Shown piece after piece: positions 8,986-19,018 of a DNA stretch of 64,000 bases. Position numbers and translations under genes: made by a program. The number at the start of each line of letters is the position of its first letter. Position 1 is the stretch's first letter. The stretch spans positions 248,001 to 312,000 of the forward strand of contig NC_020505.1 in the NCBI RefSeq assembly GCF_000310245.1, in the 5' to 3' direction. Origin of the DNA: Candidatus Sulfuricurvum sp. RIFRC-1. Its GTDB lineage: Bacteria > Campylobacterota > Campylobacteria > Campylobacterales > Sulfurimonadaceae. The notes under the pieces are model-generated. The model worked only from the letters and a program-made list of their open reading frames with translations. It was not told the DNA's origin and ran no database searches.

Positions 8986-11409
8986 ATGCAACTCAGTAAT
9001 TACAGCTCTTTCCCCACTAATTTACCGGTTATTGCCGAAGATGAGCTTTTTTTATATCCATTTATGATCTCACCGTTATTTCTAAACGATGAAAAAAATA
9101 TTGCCGCTGCTGCCGAAGCGATTGAAAATAACTCTCTCGTGATCGTATGTCCTGTGAAACCGGAACACGAAGGGGAGCGAGAAGGTGATTCCGTTTATGA
9201 TGCCGGAGTAATCGGTTCGATAATGCGCAAGGTTGTGTTACCTGATGGCCGAATTAAGGTACTTTTTCAAGGATTGGCGCGTGGTCATGTAATTGAGATG
9301 GTTCATGATAACCCTCTGCGTGCCCATGTCGATTTGATATCGTCCAATGCGGTTAATGAACTCAAAATGGATGCAATTTTGGAAGTGCTTCGTGAAAAAG
9401 TACGTGCACTTTCACAGGTAAGCAACTATTTTCCCCCCGATTTGCTTCGTACGATCGAAGAGAATCACGAATACAATCGTATCGTCGATTTGATTTGCAG
9501 TTCGATCAAGATCAAAAAAGAGAATGCCTACAAACTTTTTATCGAGCGTGATCCGGAAAAACGGTTTTTGATGTTGATTGATGAATTGATTGAAGAGACA
9601 GAAGCTTCCAAGCTCCAAAAAGAGATCCGATCCAAAGTTCATTCCCGCATTGAAAAAGTGAACAAAGAGTATTTTCTCAAAGAACAGCTCAAGCAGATCC
9701 AAAAAGAGCTGGGAACCGATACCCATCGTGACGAAGAGATCGAAGAGTTCCGCAAAAAGCTTGATGCCAAAAAAGATAAAATGCATCCTGATGCGTACAA
9801 AGAGATCAACAAACAGCTGGAGCGCTTTGCACGGATGCACCCTGACAGTGCCGATGCGGGGATGATTCAGACCTATCTCGAATGGGTATTGGAGATTCCT
9901 TACGGTGATGAGTCAAAAAAAGCGCTCAATATCCACGACGTCGAAAACCAGCTCAACAAAGATCACTTCTCACTCAAGAAACCGAAAGAACGTATTTTAG
10001 AATTCTTCTCGGTCAAAGAGTTGTTGGAATTGCGCGGTATTGCCGATAAAGAGGGGCGCGGTGCGATTCTCTGTTTCGCGGGCCCTCCGGGTGTGGGTAA
10101 GACTTCACTTGCCAACTCGATAGCCACAGCGCTTAAACGCCCTCTTGTGCGAATCGCACTGGGTGGACTCGAAGATGTTAACGAACTGCGTGGACATCGT
10201 CGTACCTACATCGGTGCCATGCCAGGGCGAATCGTACAGGGTGTGATCGAAGCGAAAAAAATGAATCCGGTCATCGTCCTCGATGAGATCGACAAGGTAG
10301 CGAAATCGCATCGGGGTGATCCGACGGCGGTATTGTTGGAGATTCTCGATCCGGAGCAAAATACCCATTTCAGAGATTATTATCTCAACTTCAACCTCGA
10401 TCTCTCCAAAGCGATTTTTATCGCGACGGCGAACGACGTAGGACAGATTCCGGGACCGTTGCGCGATCGGATGGAGTTTATCTCGGTAAGCTCTTATACG
10501 CCGCAGGAGAAATTTCAGATCGCTAAACAGTATCTGATCCCTCAGGAGTTGAAGAAACACGGTCTTAAACCGGCGGAACTTTCGATTTCGAAAACGGCAT
10601 TGGCAGAAGTGATCGAAAAACATACCCGCGAAGCAGGTGTTCGTAACCTTCGCCGCCGTGTTGCCGATATCGTCCGTAAAGCGGCGAAAAAGATTCTCGA
10701 AGATCCGAGTACCCAAAAAGTGACCGTGAGTTTGAAAAATCTCAAAGACTTTTTGGAAAAAACAATTTTTGAGATCGACCGAACCGACCATATCGATCGT
10801 ATCGGTGTTGTCAATGGTCTTGCATGGACGGCAGTGGGCGGCGATGTTTTGAAAATCGAAGCGATCCGTATCAACGGTAAAGGGGTATTACAGCTCACCG
10901 GTAGTTTAGGGGACGTAATGAAAGAGTCTGCCCGTATTGCCCTCTCGGTTGTCAAAACGTTGATTGACGAGGGAAAAATTACGGTAGATCACTCGATTAT
11001 TCCTCTCAGCCCTACTGAGCGTGAAAACGATCTCCCGGTCGATGCGAGCGAAGTGTATAAGCGATTTGACCTTCATATCCACGTACCTGACGGTGCAACA
11101 CCGAAAGATGGTCCGAGTGCAGGGATTGCAATGTCCACCGTTATCGCATCGATTTTGACCAACAAAAAAGTACGTGCCGATATCGCGATGACGGGTGAGG
11201 TATCCCTCACTGGAAATGTTCTTCCGATTGGCGGATTGAAGGAAAAACTGATCGCCGCACACCGTGCAGGGATGAAGCTGGCTCTTATCCCTCAGAAAAA
11301 TTATGATCGTGATTTGAGTGATATACCGGATGAAGTGAAAGCAGCGATCGAAATCGTCGGCGTGAGTCGGATTGAAGAAGTTCTCAGTCGCCTTTTAATC
11401 GACGGATAA
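8986..11409 (+). CDS. lon: ATP-dependent protease Lon
   Basis: A cytoplasmic quality-control protease. The 807-residue protein has the N-terminal substrate-binding domain (about 12-205), a coiled-coil arm, the AAA+ module with Walker A GPPGVGKTS (near 365) and Walker B VIVLDEIDKV (near 430), and the protease domain with the catalytic Ser in DGPSAGIAM (near 710) and Lys in GGLKEKLIAAHRAG (near 755). Length and motifs are normal. Its 3' end overlaps the convergent tilS by 26 bases, so transcripts of the two genes must overlap. Confidence 0.97.
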   Translation: MQLSNYSSFPTNLPVIAEDELFLYPFMISPLFLNDEKNIAAAAEAIENNSLVIVCPVKPEHEGEREGDSVYDAGVIGSIMRKVVLPDGRIKVLFQGLARGHVIEMVHDNPLRAHVDLISSNAVNELKMDAILEVLREKVRALSQVSNYFPPDLLRTIEENHEYNRIVDLICSSIKIKKENAYKLFIERDPEKRFLMLIDELIEETEASKLQKEIRSKVHSRIEKVNKEYFLKEQLKQIQKELGTDTHRDEEIEEFRKKLDAKKDKMHPDAYKEINKQLERFARMHPDSADAGMIQTYLEWVLEIPYGDESKKALNIHDVENQLNKDHFSLKKPKERILEFFSVKELLELRGIADKEGRGAILCFAGPPGVGKTSLANSIATALKRPLVRIALGGLEDVNELRGHRRTYIGAMPGRIVQGVIEAKKMNPVIVLDEIDKVAKSHRGDPTAVLLEILDPEQNTHFRDYYLNFNLDLSKAIFIATANDVGQIPGPLRDRMEFISVSSYTPQEKFQIAKQYLIPQELKKHGLKPAELSISKTALAEVIEKHTREAGVRNLRRRVADIVRKAAKKILEDPSTQKVTVSLKNLKDFLEKTIFEIDRTDHIDRIGVVNGLAWTAVGGDVLKIEAIRINGKGVLQLTGSLGDVMKESARIALSVVKTLIDEGKITVDHSIIPLSPTERENDLPVDASEVYKRFDLHIHVPDGATPKDGPSAGIAMSTVIASILTNKKVRADIAMTGEVSLTGNVLPIGGLKEKLIAAHRAGMKLALIPQKNYDRDLSDIPDEVKAAIEIVGVSRIEEVLSRLLIDG

Positions 11410-12379
11410 CACGCATAGCTTCGGGTGAACCGTAAAGGTATCCTCGAAGTTTGCTACCTACTTTTAGTTTTCTGCACTCTTCCTTGAACCCTTTATCCAT
11501 GACAACGTTATGCTCATACGGAGCGATAAACGTATAATTACCCTCGATCGATACTACAGTGTGACGGGCGATAATATGTTCACCACCACGCTTCAACGCC
11601 TCTTTGTCATGTTGGCTGAGCAAATATCCTCTATTTTTAAAAAAGGTATCAATTCCAACCATTAATGAGCGGATATTTTCAGGATTTCGGGCATAAGAGA
11701 GAGCCTCTACACACATAAAATCAACGGGGTGAATTAGCGATTCGCTGTCTTCTTCGAGATAACGAAAGCTTCGGCGGATAGCATCACGATATTCACGCAT
11801 CATCGGAGTGCTGTATCGATGCCGAAAAGCATTTCGGGTATAGCGCTCATCCGCATTGCTCTCATCGATATGATGGGGGATATGGTGTTTGTATAGATAC
11901 CCTTCAATCGATTCGCGATCCCATTCGAGAAGGGGACGGAGGATTTCAATCCCCTCACGTTGATCGTGTGAACGGATTCCCAGCATCTCCGGTAAACCTG
12001 ATCCTCGGCATATTTGCATCATCAGCCACTCCAAACGATCATTCAGCTGATGGGCGGTGAGAAGATAGGTATAGCCGTACTTTTTCATCAGATAGCCAAA
12101 AAATCGGTATCGCTCTTCACGGGCACGATGTTCGAAATTGCTTCCTGCAAGATGGCAAGAATGGGTGTGGCATTGAAGATTGTGTTTTTGGGCGAGATCA
12201 ATGGCGCTTTGCGCTTCATGCTCACTGGTGTCGCGGGTGTGATAGTTGACATGGGCAATATCAAATGCAATATTATGCTCAAGGAGAAGATGAAAGAGGG
12301 CAGTCGAATCGACCCCTCCCGAGAAAGCGAGGAGAACTCTCCCCTCTTTTAGACGCTCAAGATGGAGAAGTTCAGACAT
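11384..12379 (-). CDS. tilS: tRNA(Ile)-lysidine synthase TilS
   Basis: TilS attaches lysine to C34 of tRNA-Ile(CAU), changing its decoding from AUG to AUA. The 331-residue protein has the N-type ATP-pyrophosphatase P-loop SGGVDSTALF (near residue 20) and the conserved blocks HVNYHTRDTS and LLTAHQLNDRLEW. A short C-terminal domain follows, as in other Campylobacterota. It overlaps rimO by eight bases and is probably co-transcribed with it. Confidence 0.93.
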   Translation of the reverse strand: MSELLHLERLKEGRVLLAFSGGVDSTALFHLLLEHNIAFDIAHVNYHTRDTSEHEAQSAIDLAQKHNLQCHTHSCHLAGSNFEHRAREERYRFFGYLMKKYGYTYLLTAHQLNDRLEWLMMQICRGSGLPEMLGIRSHDQREGIEILRPLLEWDRESIEGYLYKHHIPHHIDESNADERYTRNAFRHRYSTPMMREYRDAIRRSFRYLEEDSESLIHPVDFMCVEALSYARNPENIRSLMVGIDTFFKNRGYLLSQHDKEALKRGGEHIIARHTVVSIEGNYTFIAPYEHNVVMDKGFKEECRKLKVGSKLRGYLYGSPEAMRVIRRLKGD

Positions 12380-13688
12380 TTCCCGTTACGGTTGCCAGAG
12401 GGCGTTTTTCGGCAAGTTCCGTGATGCGGGCACGGTAGATTTTTCCGAAGCTGAGTTCGCCCTCTACTTCACGATCGTTGACGTAGATTTCGCCGTCTAC
12501 TTCCGGTGCCCAGTTAAGTGCTCGGGCGCTCAGGAGAAATTCGTGCTCGTCACTTTCACCGTCGATGATGATGTCGATTTCCTGACCGACAAGTTTTTGC
12601 AGACTTGCCACTTCGACATCGGAAGCGATTTCCCCCAGTTTTTTAGCGCGGGCATTGATCACTTTGGAGGGGATTTTTTCGTCCATCGTATAGGCGCTTG
12701 TTCCCTCTTCGTCAGAGTAGCTAAAGACGTTCAGACGATCAAATCCGAAACTCCCTGCAAACTTTGCCATCTCATCAAACATGGCTTCAGACTCTTGCGG
12801 GTGGCCGACGATAAAGCTGGTGCGGATAAAGGCATTAGGGAGTGCTTTCATGGCATTAAGGAGCTCAAGGGTTTTTGCTTTTCCAAATCCCCGTTTCATG
12901 ATGCGAAGCATATCATCGTTGATGTGCTGGATCGGCATGTCGAAATAGTTGTGGAAAACTTTGGAATCACCGATCGTTTTGATCAGCTTCAACGTCGTGG
13001 TAGAAGGGTAGAGATAAAGGATACGGGCACTTTTTACCCCGTCGATCAATTCGATCCGTTTGATAAGGTGGATGAGACCATCCGAAATATTTTGGTCGCG
13101 TAGATAGGAACTGGAGTCTTGGGAAACGAAGCTGAAATCATAGTACCCTTTGGCCACTAACCCTTCAACCTCTTTTGCGATACTCTCTAAATCTCGTGAA
13201 TGGAGTTTTCCTTTGAACGAGGGGATAGCGCAGAAACTGCATACCTGATTACACCCTTCGGAGAGTTTGATGTAGGCATGATACGTCGATCCCGTAACGA
13301 CCCGCTCGGCACCGTCGATAAGGTAAACTTCAGGGGTAAAGCGACTCTGTTTCGCAGCGAGAAGTTCGTCGATTTTGTCGTAATCACCCACTCCGGTGAA
13401 AATATCGACTTCGCTCAGTTCTTTGGAGAGTTCCTCTTTGTACCGTTCAGAGAGACATCCCGCCATAACGAGAACCGAATCACTCTTACGTCCCGCGTCG
13501 AGATTAAAGATCGTGTTGAGCGACTCTTGTTTCGCCGCATCGATGAATCCGCAGGTATTAACGATAATGACATCTGCCTCACCGCTCGCATCGGTCATTT
13601 CAAAATCTTTAAGACGCCCAAGCATGACCTCGGTATCGACGAGATTTTTAGTACAACCTAATGAAACTATATGGAGTTTTTTGGACAT
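12372..13688 (-). CDS. rimO: Ribosomal protein S12 methylthiotransferase RimO
   Basis: A radical-SAM enzyme that methylthiolates the conserved aspartate of ribosomal protein S12. The 438-residue protein has the N-terminal UPF0004 domain (SLGCTKNLVDTE, NTCGFIDAAKQES), the radical-SAM cluster CNQVCSFC with the following AIPSFKGKLHSR typical of RimO rather than MiaB, and a C-terminal TRAM domain. The GFID motif and SRD are further RimO hallmarks. It is transcribed toward tilS and is divergent from msrP. Confidence 0.95.
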   Translation of the reverse strand: MSKKLHIVSLGCTKNLVDTEVMLGRLKDFEMTDASGEADVIIVNTCGFIDAAKQESLNTIFNLDAGRKSDSVLVMAGCLSERYKEELSKELSEVDIFTGVGDYDKIDELLAAKQSRFTPEVYLIDGAERVVTGSTYHAYIKLSEGCNQVCSFCAIPSFKGKLHSRDLESIAKEVEGLVAKGYYDFSFVSQDSSSYLRDQNISDGLIHLIKRIELIDGVKSARILYLYPSTTTLKLIKTIGDSKVFHNYFDMPIQHINDDMLRIMKRGFGKAKTLELLNAMKALPNAFIRTSFIVGHPQESEAMFDEMAKFAGSFGFDRLNVFSYSDEEGTSAYTMDEKIPSKVINARAKKLGEIASDVEVASLQKLVGQEIDIIIDGESDEHEFLLSARALNWAPEVDGEIYVNDREVEGELSFGKIYRARITELAEKRPLATVTGNV

Positions 13689-13739
13689 TTACCAACCCTT
13701 GGATAATATAGTGCAATTATAGCCAACTGGAGGTTGAAG

Positions 13740-14660
13740 ATGCTTAGACGACACAATTACGATTTGATCCCTTCGTCGGAGATAACATCCGAGTCGCTCT
13801 ATCATGAGCGTCGTGCGTTTATGAAACTGGGTGCATCGGCCGCATTGCTAGGAACATCGCCACTGATGGCGGCATTGGGATTTGAGAAATCCAAAAGTGC
13901 ATTGGAACTGACATCGTATGATCAAATTACGACGTATAATAATTTTTACGAGTACGGAACCGATAAAGAGTCTCCGGCAAAATTGGCTAAAAATTTGAAA
14001 GTACGTCCGTGGACACTCACAGTAGGGGGAGAAGTTCAAAAGTCTCTGACACTGGATATAGATACTCTGATAAAAAAAATACCGCTGGAAGAGAGGATAT
14101 ACCGTTTTCGATGTGTAGAGGGGTGGGCGATGGTAGTACCGTGGGTCGGATTTAGTCTCGCCTCTCTGCTGAAACAGGCCGGTTTGACCTCCAAAAGCAA
14201 ATATGTCGAATTTGAGACACTGTTTGATCCGCTCCAGTTTCCGCAGCAATCCAAAAGTTTCGGTAATATTCCATTTCCATACCGAGAAGGATTGCGAATC
14301 GATGAAGCGATGAATCCCCTTACGATTTTAGCCGTGGGGTTGTACGGCAAAGAGCTCTTACCCCAAAACGGTGCACCGATCCGCTTGGTTGTGCCGTGGA
14401 AATACGGGTTTAAGAGTATCAAGAGCATTGTCAAAATTACTCTAAGCAATCATCAAACCCGTTCGACGTGGAATCAAATCGCTCCGAATGAGTATGGATT
14501 TTATGCCAACGTCAACCCTTCTGTCGATCATCCTCGGTGGTCGCAAGCGCGCGAGCGTGTCTTGGGTAAATTCTTTAAACAAGATACGTTAGCGTTTAAC
14601 GGCTATGGGAACCAAGTTGCCCATTTGTATAAAAATATGGATTTACGAAAGTTTTACTAA
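13740..14660 (+). CDS. msrP: Methionine sulfoxide reductase catalytic subunit MsrP (YedY)
   Basis: A periplasmic molybdopterin enzyme that repairs oxidised methionines in envelope proteins. The 306-residue protein carries a twin-arginine signal ([16 protein letters not shown], about residues 24-45) and the sulfite-oxidase fold with the molybdenum-binding Cys in [11 protein letters not shown] (near 123) and [15 protein letters not shown] near 225. I place the start at ATG 13740, six bases after GGAGG; a TTG at 13734 lies too close to it. msrQ follows ten bases later. Confidence 0.92.
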   Translation: MLRRHNYDLIPSSEITSESLYHERRAFMKLGASAALLGTSPLMAALGFEKSKSALELTSYDQITTYNNFYEYGTDKESPAKLAKNLKVRPWTLTVGGEVQKSLTLDIDTLIKKIPLEERIYRFRCVEGWAMVVPWVGFSLASLLKQAGLTSKSKYVEFETLFDPLQFPQQSKSFGNIPFPYREGLRIDEAMNPLTILAVGLYGKELLPQNGAPIRLVVPWKYGFKSIKSIVKITLSNHQTRSTWNQIAPNEYGFYANVNPSVDHPRWSQARERVLGKFFKQDTLAFNGYGNQVAHLYKNMDLRKFY

Positions 14661-14670
14661 AAGAGGTTTA

Positions 14671-15273
14671 ATGAGAATACTAATTTGGATCGGTGCGTTA
14701 CTTCCGATTGTTTATGCAGTGCTTCGTTTTAGTGTCGAGTTTCAGCCGGAGTGGTTACGTGGACTTTTTGCTTATTTAGAGCATTTTATCCCTCTAACAC
14801 TGACTAAATCTCCGAATGATCCATTGAAGTTCCTCATTAATCTATCCGGTAACAGTGCGTTCTGGCTTTTGGCTCTCACCCTTAGCTTCACCCCTATTCG
14901 TGTTTTTTTTAAACTCAATCTCATCCGATATCGTCGTTTGAGCGGATTGTTTTCATTTTTTTATGCATTGATTCATGCGATGCTATTTATTGGAATCGAT
15001 CAGGAATTTAACCTTCAGGATGTAATGCATGAAGTGCTAACAAAGCCTTTCATCGCATTTGGAATGGGGGCATTTGTCATTATGCTTACCATGGCGCTTA
15101 CCTCGACCAAAAAACTGTTTGGATTGTTTCGAACATGGCATAGGATGGTCTATATTGCCGCAGTATTGATTGTGATTCACTATCTGATGAGTCATAAAAC
15201 GATCACATGGGACAATATATCAGTAGCGGGGGTTCTTATTTCTCTGCTGGTACTGCGGCTTATTAAACGATGA
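14671..15273 (+). CDS. msrQ: Heme-binding quinol-dehydrogenase subunit MsrQ (YedZ)
   Basis: An inner-membrane cytochrome b-like protein of the ferric-reductase superfamily that passes electrons from the quinone pool to MsrP. The 200-residue protein has about six membrane helices and candidate heme ligand histidines in ALIHAML, TWHRMVYIA and VIHYLM. ATG 14671 follows AAAGAGG; the frame runs open further upstream inside msrP, but those residues are not membrane-like. Its stop overlaps the next start by four bases. Confidence 0.9.
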   Translation: MRILIWIGALLPIVYAVLRFSVEFQPEWLRGLFAYLEHFIPLTLTKSPNDPLKFLINLSGNSAFWLLALTLSFTPIRVFFKLNLIRYRRLSGLFSFFYALIHAMLFIGIDQEFNLQDVMHEVLTKPFIAFGMGAFVIMLTMALTSTKKLFGLFRTWHRMVYIAAVLIVIHYLMSHKTITWDNISVAGVLISLLVLRLIKR

Positions 15274-16418
15274 AACATTACGACGTACTTATTCTCGGAG
15301 GCGGGGCGAGCGGGCTGATGTGTGCGGCACAGTTACGTCAAAACAGCTCCCTTTCCATTGCAATTATCGAGGGAAATAATCGTCCCGCACTCAAGCTCAA
15401 AGCCAGCGGCGGAGGCAAATGCAACCTCACCAATGTTGAGGTGGATGAGACCCATTTTCTAGGGGATGAAAATTTGGTGAAAAATGCACTCTCCGTTTTC
15501 CCTCAAAAAGCTCTTTTAGACTATTTTAAAACAGGCGGTTTACGTCCGGTTATCCGCAAAGAACGGTATTACTTTTGTCCGAAAAGCAGTGATGAAGTGA
15601 TTGCTATTTTGATGGGAAAAGCAAATGGATGCGATCTTCTTTTGGGGTATAAAATCCTCTCCGTAGAGGGGGAGAATCCTTTTATCGTCATAACCGACAA
15701 AGGGAAACTTCAAGCCCGTCGTGTCGTGGTTGCAACGGGTGGTGCGAGTTACAAAGAACTTGGTGCGAGTGATATCGGAGTAAAGATTGCTCAAAATTAT
15801 GGGATTCAAACTGTGCCGTTTTCCCCTGCATTGGTGGGGCTGACATTACAGCCTAAAGAGTTTTGGATGAAGGAGCTTAGCGGGATCAGTTGCCCTGCAC
15901 GCATTCATGTGGCAGGAAAAACGCTGGATGAAGATTTACTGTTTGCCCATAAGGGGATCAGTGGCCTCGTTGTCCTCTCCGCATCGCTTTATTGGCATCG
16001 CGGGGAGATCGTGATCGATTTTCTCCCCAATTTTGAGTTGAAGTTAATTCAAAAAGAGAAAAAACTCCTCAGTAGTGCATTGCCGTTGCCGAAACGGTTT
16101 ATCAAAGCATTTTTAGAGGCTGTCGGAGTCGAAGATAAACCGTGTAACCGCTTAAGTCCGAATGAGTGGGAGCATATTTTACGTATCCGAAATTATGCTA
16201 TGGCTCCATCAGGGACCTTCGGTTTGAGTAAAGCTGAAGCATGTCGCGGCGGGGTAGCGTGCGAAGAAATTGACCCGAAAACCATGGAAAGTAAAAAAGT
16301 AAGTGGACTCTATTTTATCGGCGAGACAGTGGATGTGACGGGTGAGTTGGGGGGATATAATTTTCAGTGGGCGTTTAGCTCTGCTGTTGTTTGTTCCACT
16401 GCAATTATGAAACAGTGA
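15270..16418 (+). CDS. HI0933/BaiN-family flavoprotein
   Basis: A 382-residue FAD-binding oxidoreductase of the HI0933 family (YhiN/BaiN). It begins with the dinucleotide-binding motif ILGGGASGLMCAAQL, then the family signature KASGGGKCNLTN (about 45-56), VVATGGASY near 152 and the C-terminal GLYFIGETVDVTGELGGYNFQWA. The physiological substrate of most members is unknown; one gut homologue reduces bile-acid intermediates, which should not be assumed here. ATGA overlap with msrQ suggests translational coupling. Confidence 0.85.
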   Translation: MKHYDVLILGGGASGLMCAAQLRQNSSLSIAIIEGNNRPALKLKASGGGKCNLTNVEVDETHFLGDENLVKNALSVFPQKALLDYFKTGGLRPVIRKERYYFCPKSSDEVIAILMGKANGCDLLLGYKILSVEGENPFIVITDKGKLQARRVVVATGGASYKELGASDIGVKIAQNYGIQTVPFSPALVGLTLQPKEFWMKELSGISCPARIHVAGKTLDEDLLFAHKGISGLVVLSASLYWHRGEIVIDFLPNFELKLIQKEKKLLSSALPLPKRFIKAFLEAVGVEDKPCNRLSPNEWEHILRIRNYAMAPSGTFGLSKAEACRGGVACEEIDPKTMESKKVSGLYFIGETVDVTGELGGYNFQWAFSSAVVCSTAIMKQ

Positions 16419-16424
16419 TATAAT
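16419..16424 (+). promoter_or_regulatory. -10 box for the NDH-2-like gene
   Basis: TATAAT begins immediately after the preceding stop codon and ends 30 bases before ATG 16455. Confidence 0.5.
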
Positions 16425-16454
16425 CGGTTCCAAAGCTTTAGAGTGAGGGAGACT

Positions 16455-17684
16455 ATGAAACGCCATCGTATTGTTATTATCGGTGGAGGATATGCAGGGG
16501 TTAAAGCGCTCAATGTTCTGGCGATGTCAGGAATATGCGATATCGTCTTAATCGATCAGCACCCTTATCACTATCTGCAGACCGATGCGTATGAATTGAT
16601 TGCTAATGAGTGCTCAATGACGATGGTTTCGATCGATCTTGTGGCCCTTTGTTTGAGCTATGGGGAGCATGTACTCTACGTTAAAGACACTGTCCGTAAG
16701 ATTGATTTTAAAAACCAACATGTTCTCGGAGAAAATTCGGGTCATCCGTATGACTATTTAGTCTTATGTGCCGGGAGCCGTACCGCGTATCCGAGCTCTA
16801 TCCTTGGGCTAAGAGAACATGCCCATGGAGTTAAAACCCTTTCTGGTGCATTGGCATTCAAACAGCAGTTTGAACAGCGTTTGTATGAAAAAATGGAGAG
16901 CGAGGGGGGATGGCACACTGAGCCATTTAATATCGTGATTGGCGGCGGCGGATTGAGCGGTGTTGAAATTGCAGCGGAAATGGCCCATTATGTGCGGATA
17001 TTTCACAGAGACAACACTCTTACCTGCGAAAAAATACATATTTGTTTAATTATTCCTCATAAAAATGTTTTGGACGGGATGGAAGAGTATTTGGTCCGAC
17101 ACGCAACACAGCGACTTTTACAGCTCGGGGTGAAAATTATCAATCACTCCCGCATTACATCGGTTGACGAACATACTCTGATTCTCAATGAAAAAGAGTC
17201 CGTTTGTTTTGATTTTATGATTTTTGCCGGAGGGATTGTTGCATCGACTTTGACATCGGCTCTGGATGTTCCGAAAAATAAAAAAGGGCAATTAATCGTC
17301 GATGATTATTTGCGTCTCCCATCATGTGAACAGGTCTTCGCGGTTGGAGATATAGCCGAGTTACGTGACCGAAAAGGAAACATGGTTTCACCTTCGGCTC
17401 AAAGTGCAGGGCAAAGCGCTGAACATGCGGCAAAAAATATCATAGCACTGATGAAAAATGAAATAATGATTCCCTCTGATTTACGGATACGAGGGACGCT
17501 CATAGCTTTGGGCGGCAAGTATGCCAGTGTCTCATTGCTGGGATGGATCCGTTTTAGTGGTTTATTGGGCTATTGGATAAAGACGATAGTAATGCGAAGT
17601 TATCGATTTCGTATACATTTGCAGTGCGCTAAAGGGGTTGAACTGTTGCGAAAAAATAAAGGCCCTTGTCGAAAGGGATTTTAA
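16455..17684 (+). CDS. NDH-2-like NAD(P)/FAD-dependent oxidoreductase
   Basis: A 409-residue membrane-associated pyridine-nucleotide oxidoreductase of the type II NADH dehydrogenase/sulfide:quinone reductase superfamily. The FAD motif IIGGGYAGVKAL opens the protein, the NADH motif VIGGGGLSGVEIAAEM lies near 160 and the FAD-ribityl motif QVFAVGDIAEL near 300. The C-terminal basic, hydrophobic part may dock on the membrane. There is no clear cysteine pair of sulfide:quinone reductases, so NDH-2 is favoured. ATG 16455 follows GAGGGAG; a GTG at 16443 would add four residues. Confidence 0.8.
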   Translation: MKRHRIVIIGGGYAGVKALNVLAMSGICDIVLIDQHPYHYLQTDAYELIANECSMTMVSIDLVALCLSYGEHVLYVKDTVRKIDFKNQHVLGENSGHPYDYLVLCAGSRTAYPSSILGLREHAHGVKTLSGALAFKQQFEQRLYEKMESEGGWHTEPFNIVIGGGGLSGVEIAAEMAHYVRIFHRDNTLTCEKIHICLIIPHKNVLDGMEEYLVRHATQRLLQLGVKIINHSRITSVDEHTLILNEKESVCFDFMIFAGGIVASTLTSALDVPKNKKGQLIVDDYLRLPSCEQVFAVGDIAELRDRKGNMVSPSAQSAGQSAEHAAKNIIALMKNEIMIPSDLRIRGTLIALGGKYASVSLLGWIRFSGLLGYWIKTIVMRSYRFRIHLQCAKGVELLRKNKGPCRKGF

Positions 17685-17690
17685 TTTTTT
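17663..17690 (+). terminator. Intrinsic terminator overlapping a gene end
   Basis: CCCTT at 17663-17667 pairs with AAGGG at 17673-17677, followed by ATTTTAATTTTTT. The stem lies in the last codons of the NDH-2-like gene and the U-tract spans the stop codon. Confidence 0.6.
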
Positions 17691-17695
17691 CACAG

Positions 17696-17701
17696 TACAA
17701 T
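17696..17701 (+). promoter_or_regulatory. -10 box for the kdsA operon
   Basis: TACAAT ending 26 bases before ATG 17728, just after the terminator of the upstream gene. It probably drives kdsA-ribH-nusB-mqnC and perhaps the genes to recG. Confidence 0.45.
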
Positions 17702-17727
17702 ATCACTATTAACTCATAGGAGCATGG

Positions 17728-18522
17728 ATGATACTTTTAGCCGGACCGTGTGTCATCGAGAGCGAAGAGTCGATTTTTAAAATCGCCAAATCGCTCGAAC
17801 GCTATCAGAATGATCCTCGATTTGATTTTTATTTCAAATCGAGTTTTGACAAAGCGAACCGCACTTCATTGGAGAGCTATCGCGGACCGGGGATCGAAGA
17901 GGGACTTCGAATACTCCAAAAGGTCAAAGACGATTTTGGCTACAAAATCGTCACCGATGTACATGAGAGCTATCAGGTTCCCCTTGCGGCAGAAGTGGTC
18001 GATATGTTACAGATTCCCGCTTTTTTATGTCGTCAAACCGATTTATTGGTGGCGGCGGCCAAAACCGATAAAATGGTGAATATCAAAAAAGGGCAGTTTA
18101 TGACTCCCGCAGATATGCGCTTTTCGGTTGCTAAAGTACTTAAAACCCGAGGATGTGATGAGGTGAGTTATGAAGCTTCTCAAAAACACGGTGTTTTGTT
18201 GTGTGAACGGGGTTCAAGTTTCGGATACGGCAACCTCGTAGTTGATATGCGTTCACTTGTGATAATGCGCGAATACGCACCGGTGATTTTCGATGCGACC
18301 CACTCCGTGCAAATGCCGGGAACGGGAACGGGGAAAACCGGAGGAGACAGTTCGATGGTTCCACACCTCGCACGCGCCGCCGCAGCCGTCGGAGTGGACG
18401 GATTTTTCTTCGAGACCCATTTCGATCCTATTTGTGCTTTGAGTGACGGGCCGAATATGCTAAAATTAGAACAATTAGAAGAACTTAGCGAAAAATTATT
18501 GCAACTAAGTGAAATTAAATAG
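17728..18522 (+). CDS. kdsA: 3-deoxy-8-phosphooctulonate synthase (KDO-8-P synthase)
   Basis: KdsA condenses phosphoenolpyruvate with arabinose 5-phosphate, the first committed step to KDO for the LPS inner core. The 264-residue protein shows the family blocks [39 protein letters not shown] and FFETHFDP. The ATG at 17728 follows TAGGAG; a nearby ATG at 17724 is out of frame. It is the first gene of a conserved Campylobacterota run with ribH and nusB. Confidence 0.96.
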   Translation: MILLAGPCVIESEESIFKIAKSLERYQNDPRFDFYFKSSFDKANRTSLESYRGPGIEEGLRILQKVKDDFGYKIVTDVHESYQVPLAAEVVDMLQIPAFLCRQTDLLVAAAKTDKMVNIKKGQFMTPADMRFSVAKVLKTRGCDEVSYEASQKHGVLLCERGSSFGYGNLVVDMRSLVIMREYAPVIFDATHSVQMPGTGTGKTGGDSSMVPHLARAAAAVGVDGFFFETHFDPICALSDGPNMLKLEQLEELSEKLLQLSEIK

Positions 18523-18547
18523 AGATTAAAACTTACAAAGGAAATGT

Positions 18548-19018
18548 ATGAAACTTATCGAAGGACAACTTCGTGTTCGCACGGATAAAAAAGTAGCGAT
18601 CGTCAGCACACGCTGGAACCATTTTATCGTTGATCGTCTTGTCGAAGGGGCAAAAGATGCCTATGCACGTCACGGCGGAAACGCTGATGAGTTGACACAC
18701 GTTTTAGCGCCGGGTGCGTTCGAGCTTCCGATGGTGATCGAGCAGCTTCTAGCTAGCGGTAAATACGACGCTGTATGTGCATTGGGTGCCGTAATCCGTG
18801 GTTCAACGCCTCATTTTGATTACGTATCCGCTGAAGCGACCAAAGGGATTGCAACGGTGAGTTTGAAACACAAAAAACCGGTATCGTTTGGACTTTTGAC
18901 GACCGATACCATCGAGCAAGCTATTGAACGTGCAGGGACCAAAGCAGGGAATAAAGGGTTTGAAGCAATGACCGTTGTCATCGAAATGTTAGATTTATAC
19001 GCGGAAATTGGCGCATAA
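18548..19018 (+). CDS. ribH: 6,7-dimethyl-8-ribityllumazine synthase
   Basis: RibH makes lumazine, the direct precursor of riboflavin, from butanone phosphate and the pyrimidine intermediate. The 156-residue protein has the usual N-terminal W-N-F-like binding site ([16 protein letters not shown]), [21 protein letters not shown] and GLLTTDT. Start at ATG 18548 after AAAGGA. Its stop overlaps the nusB start by one base. Confidence 0.96.
   Translation: MKLIEGQLRVRTDKKVAIVSTRWNHFIVDRLVEGAKDAYARHGGNADELTHVLAPGAFELPMVIEQLLASGKYDAVCALGAVIRGSTPHFDYVSAEATKGIATVSLKHKKPVSFGLLTTDTIEQAIERAGTKAGNKGFEAMTVVIEMLDLYAEIGA

Noticed and set aside
10105-10955. Long minus-strand open frames within lon
   Set aside because: Two frames of 137-228 codons oppose lon. 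They have no start signals, and their residue content is that of an antisense shadow.
16455-17684. Sulfide:quinone reductase
   Set aside because: A sulfur oxidiser would be expected to have one, and the fold is the same. The redox cysteine pair is not visible in the expected places.
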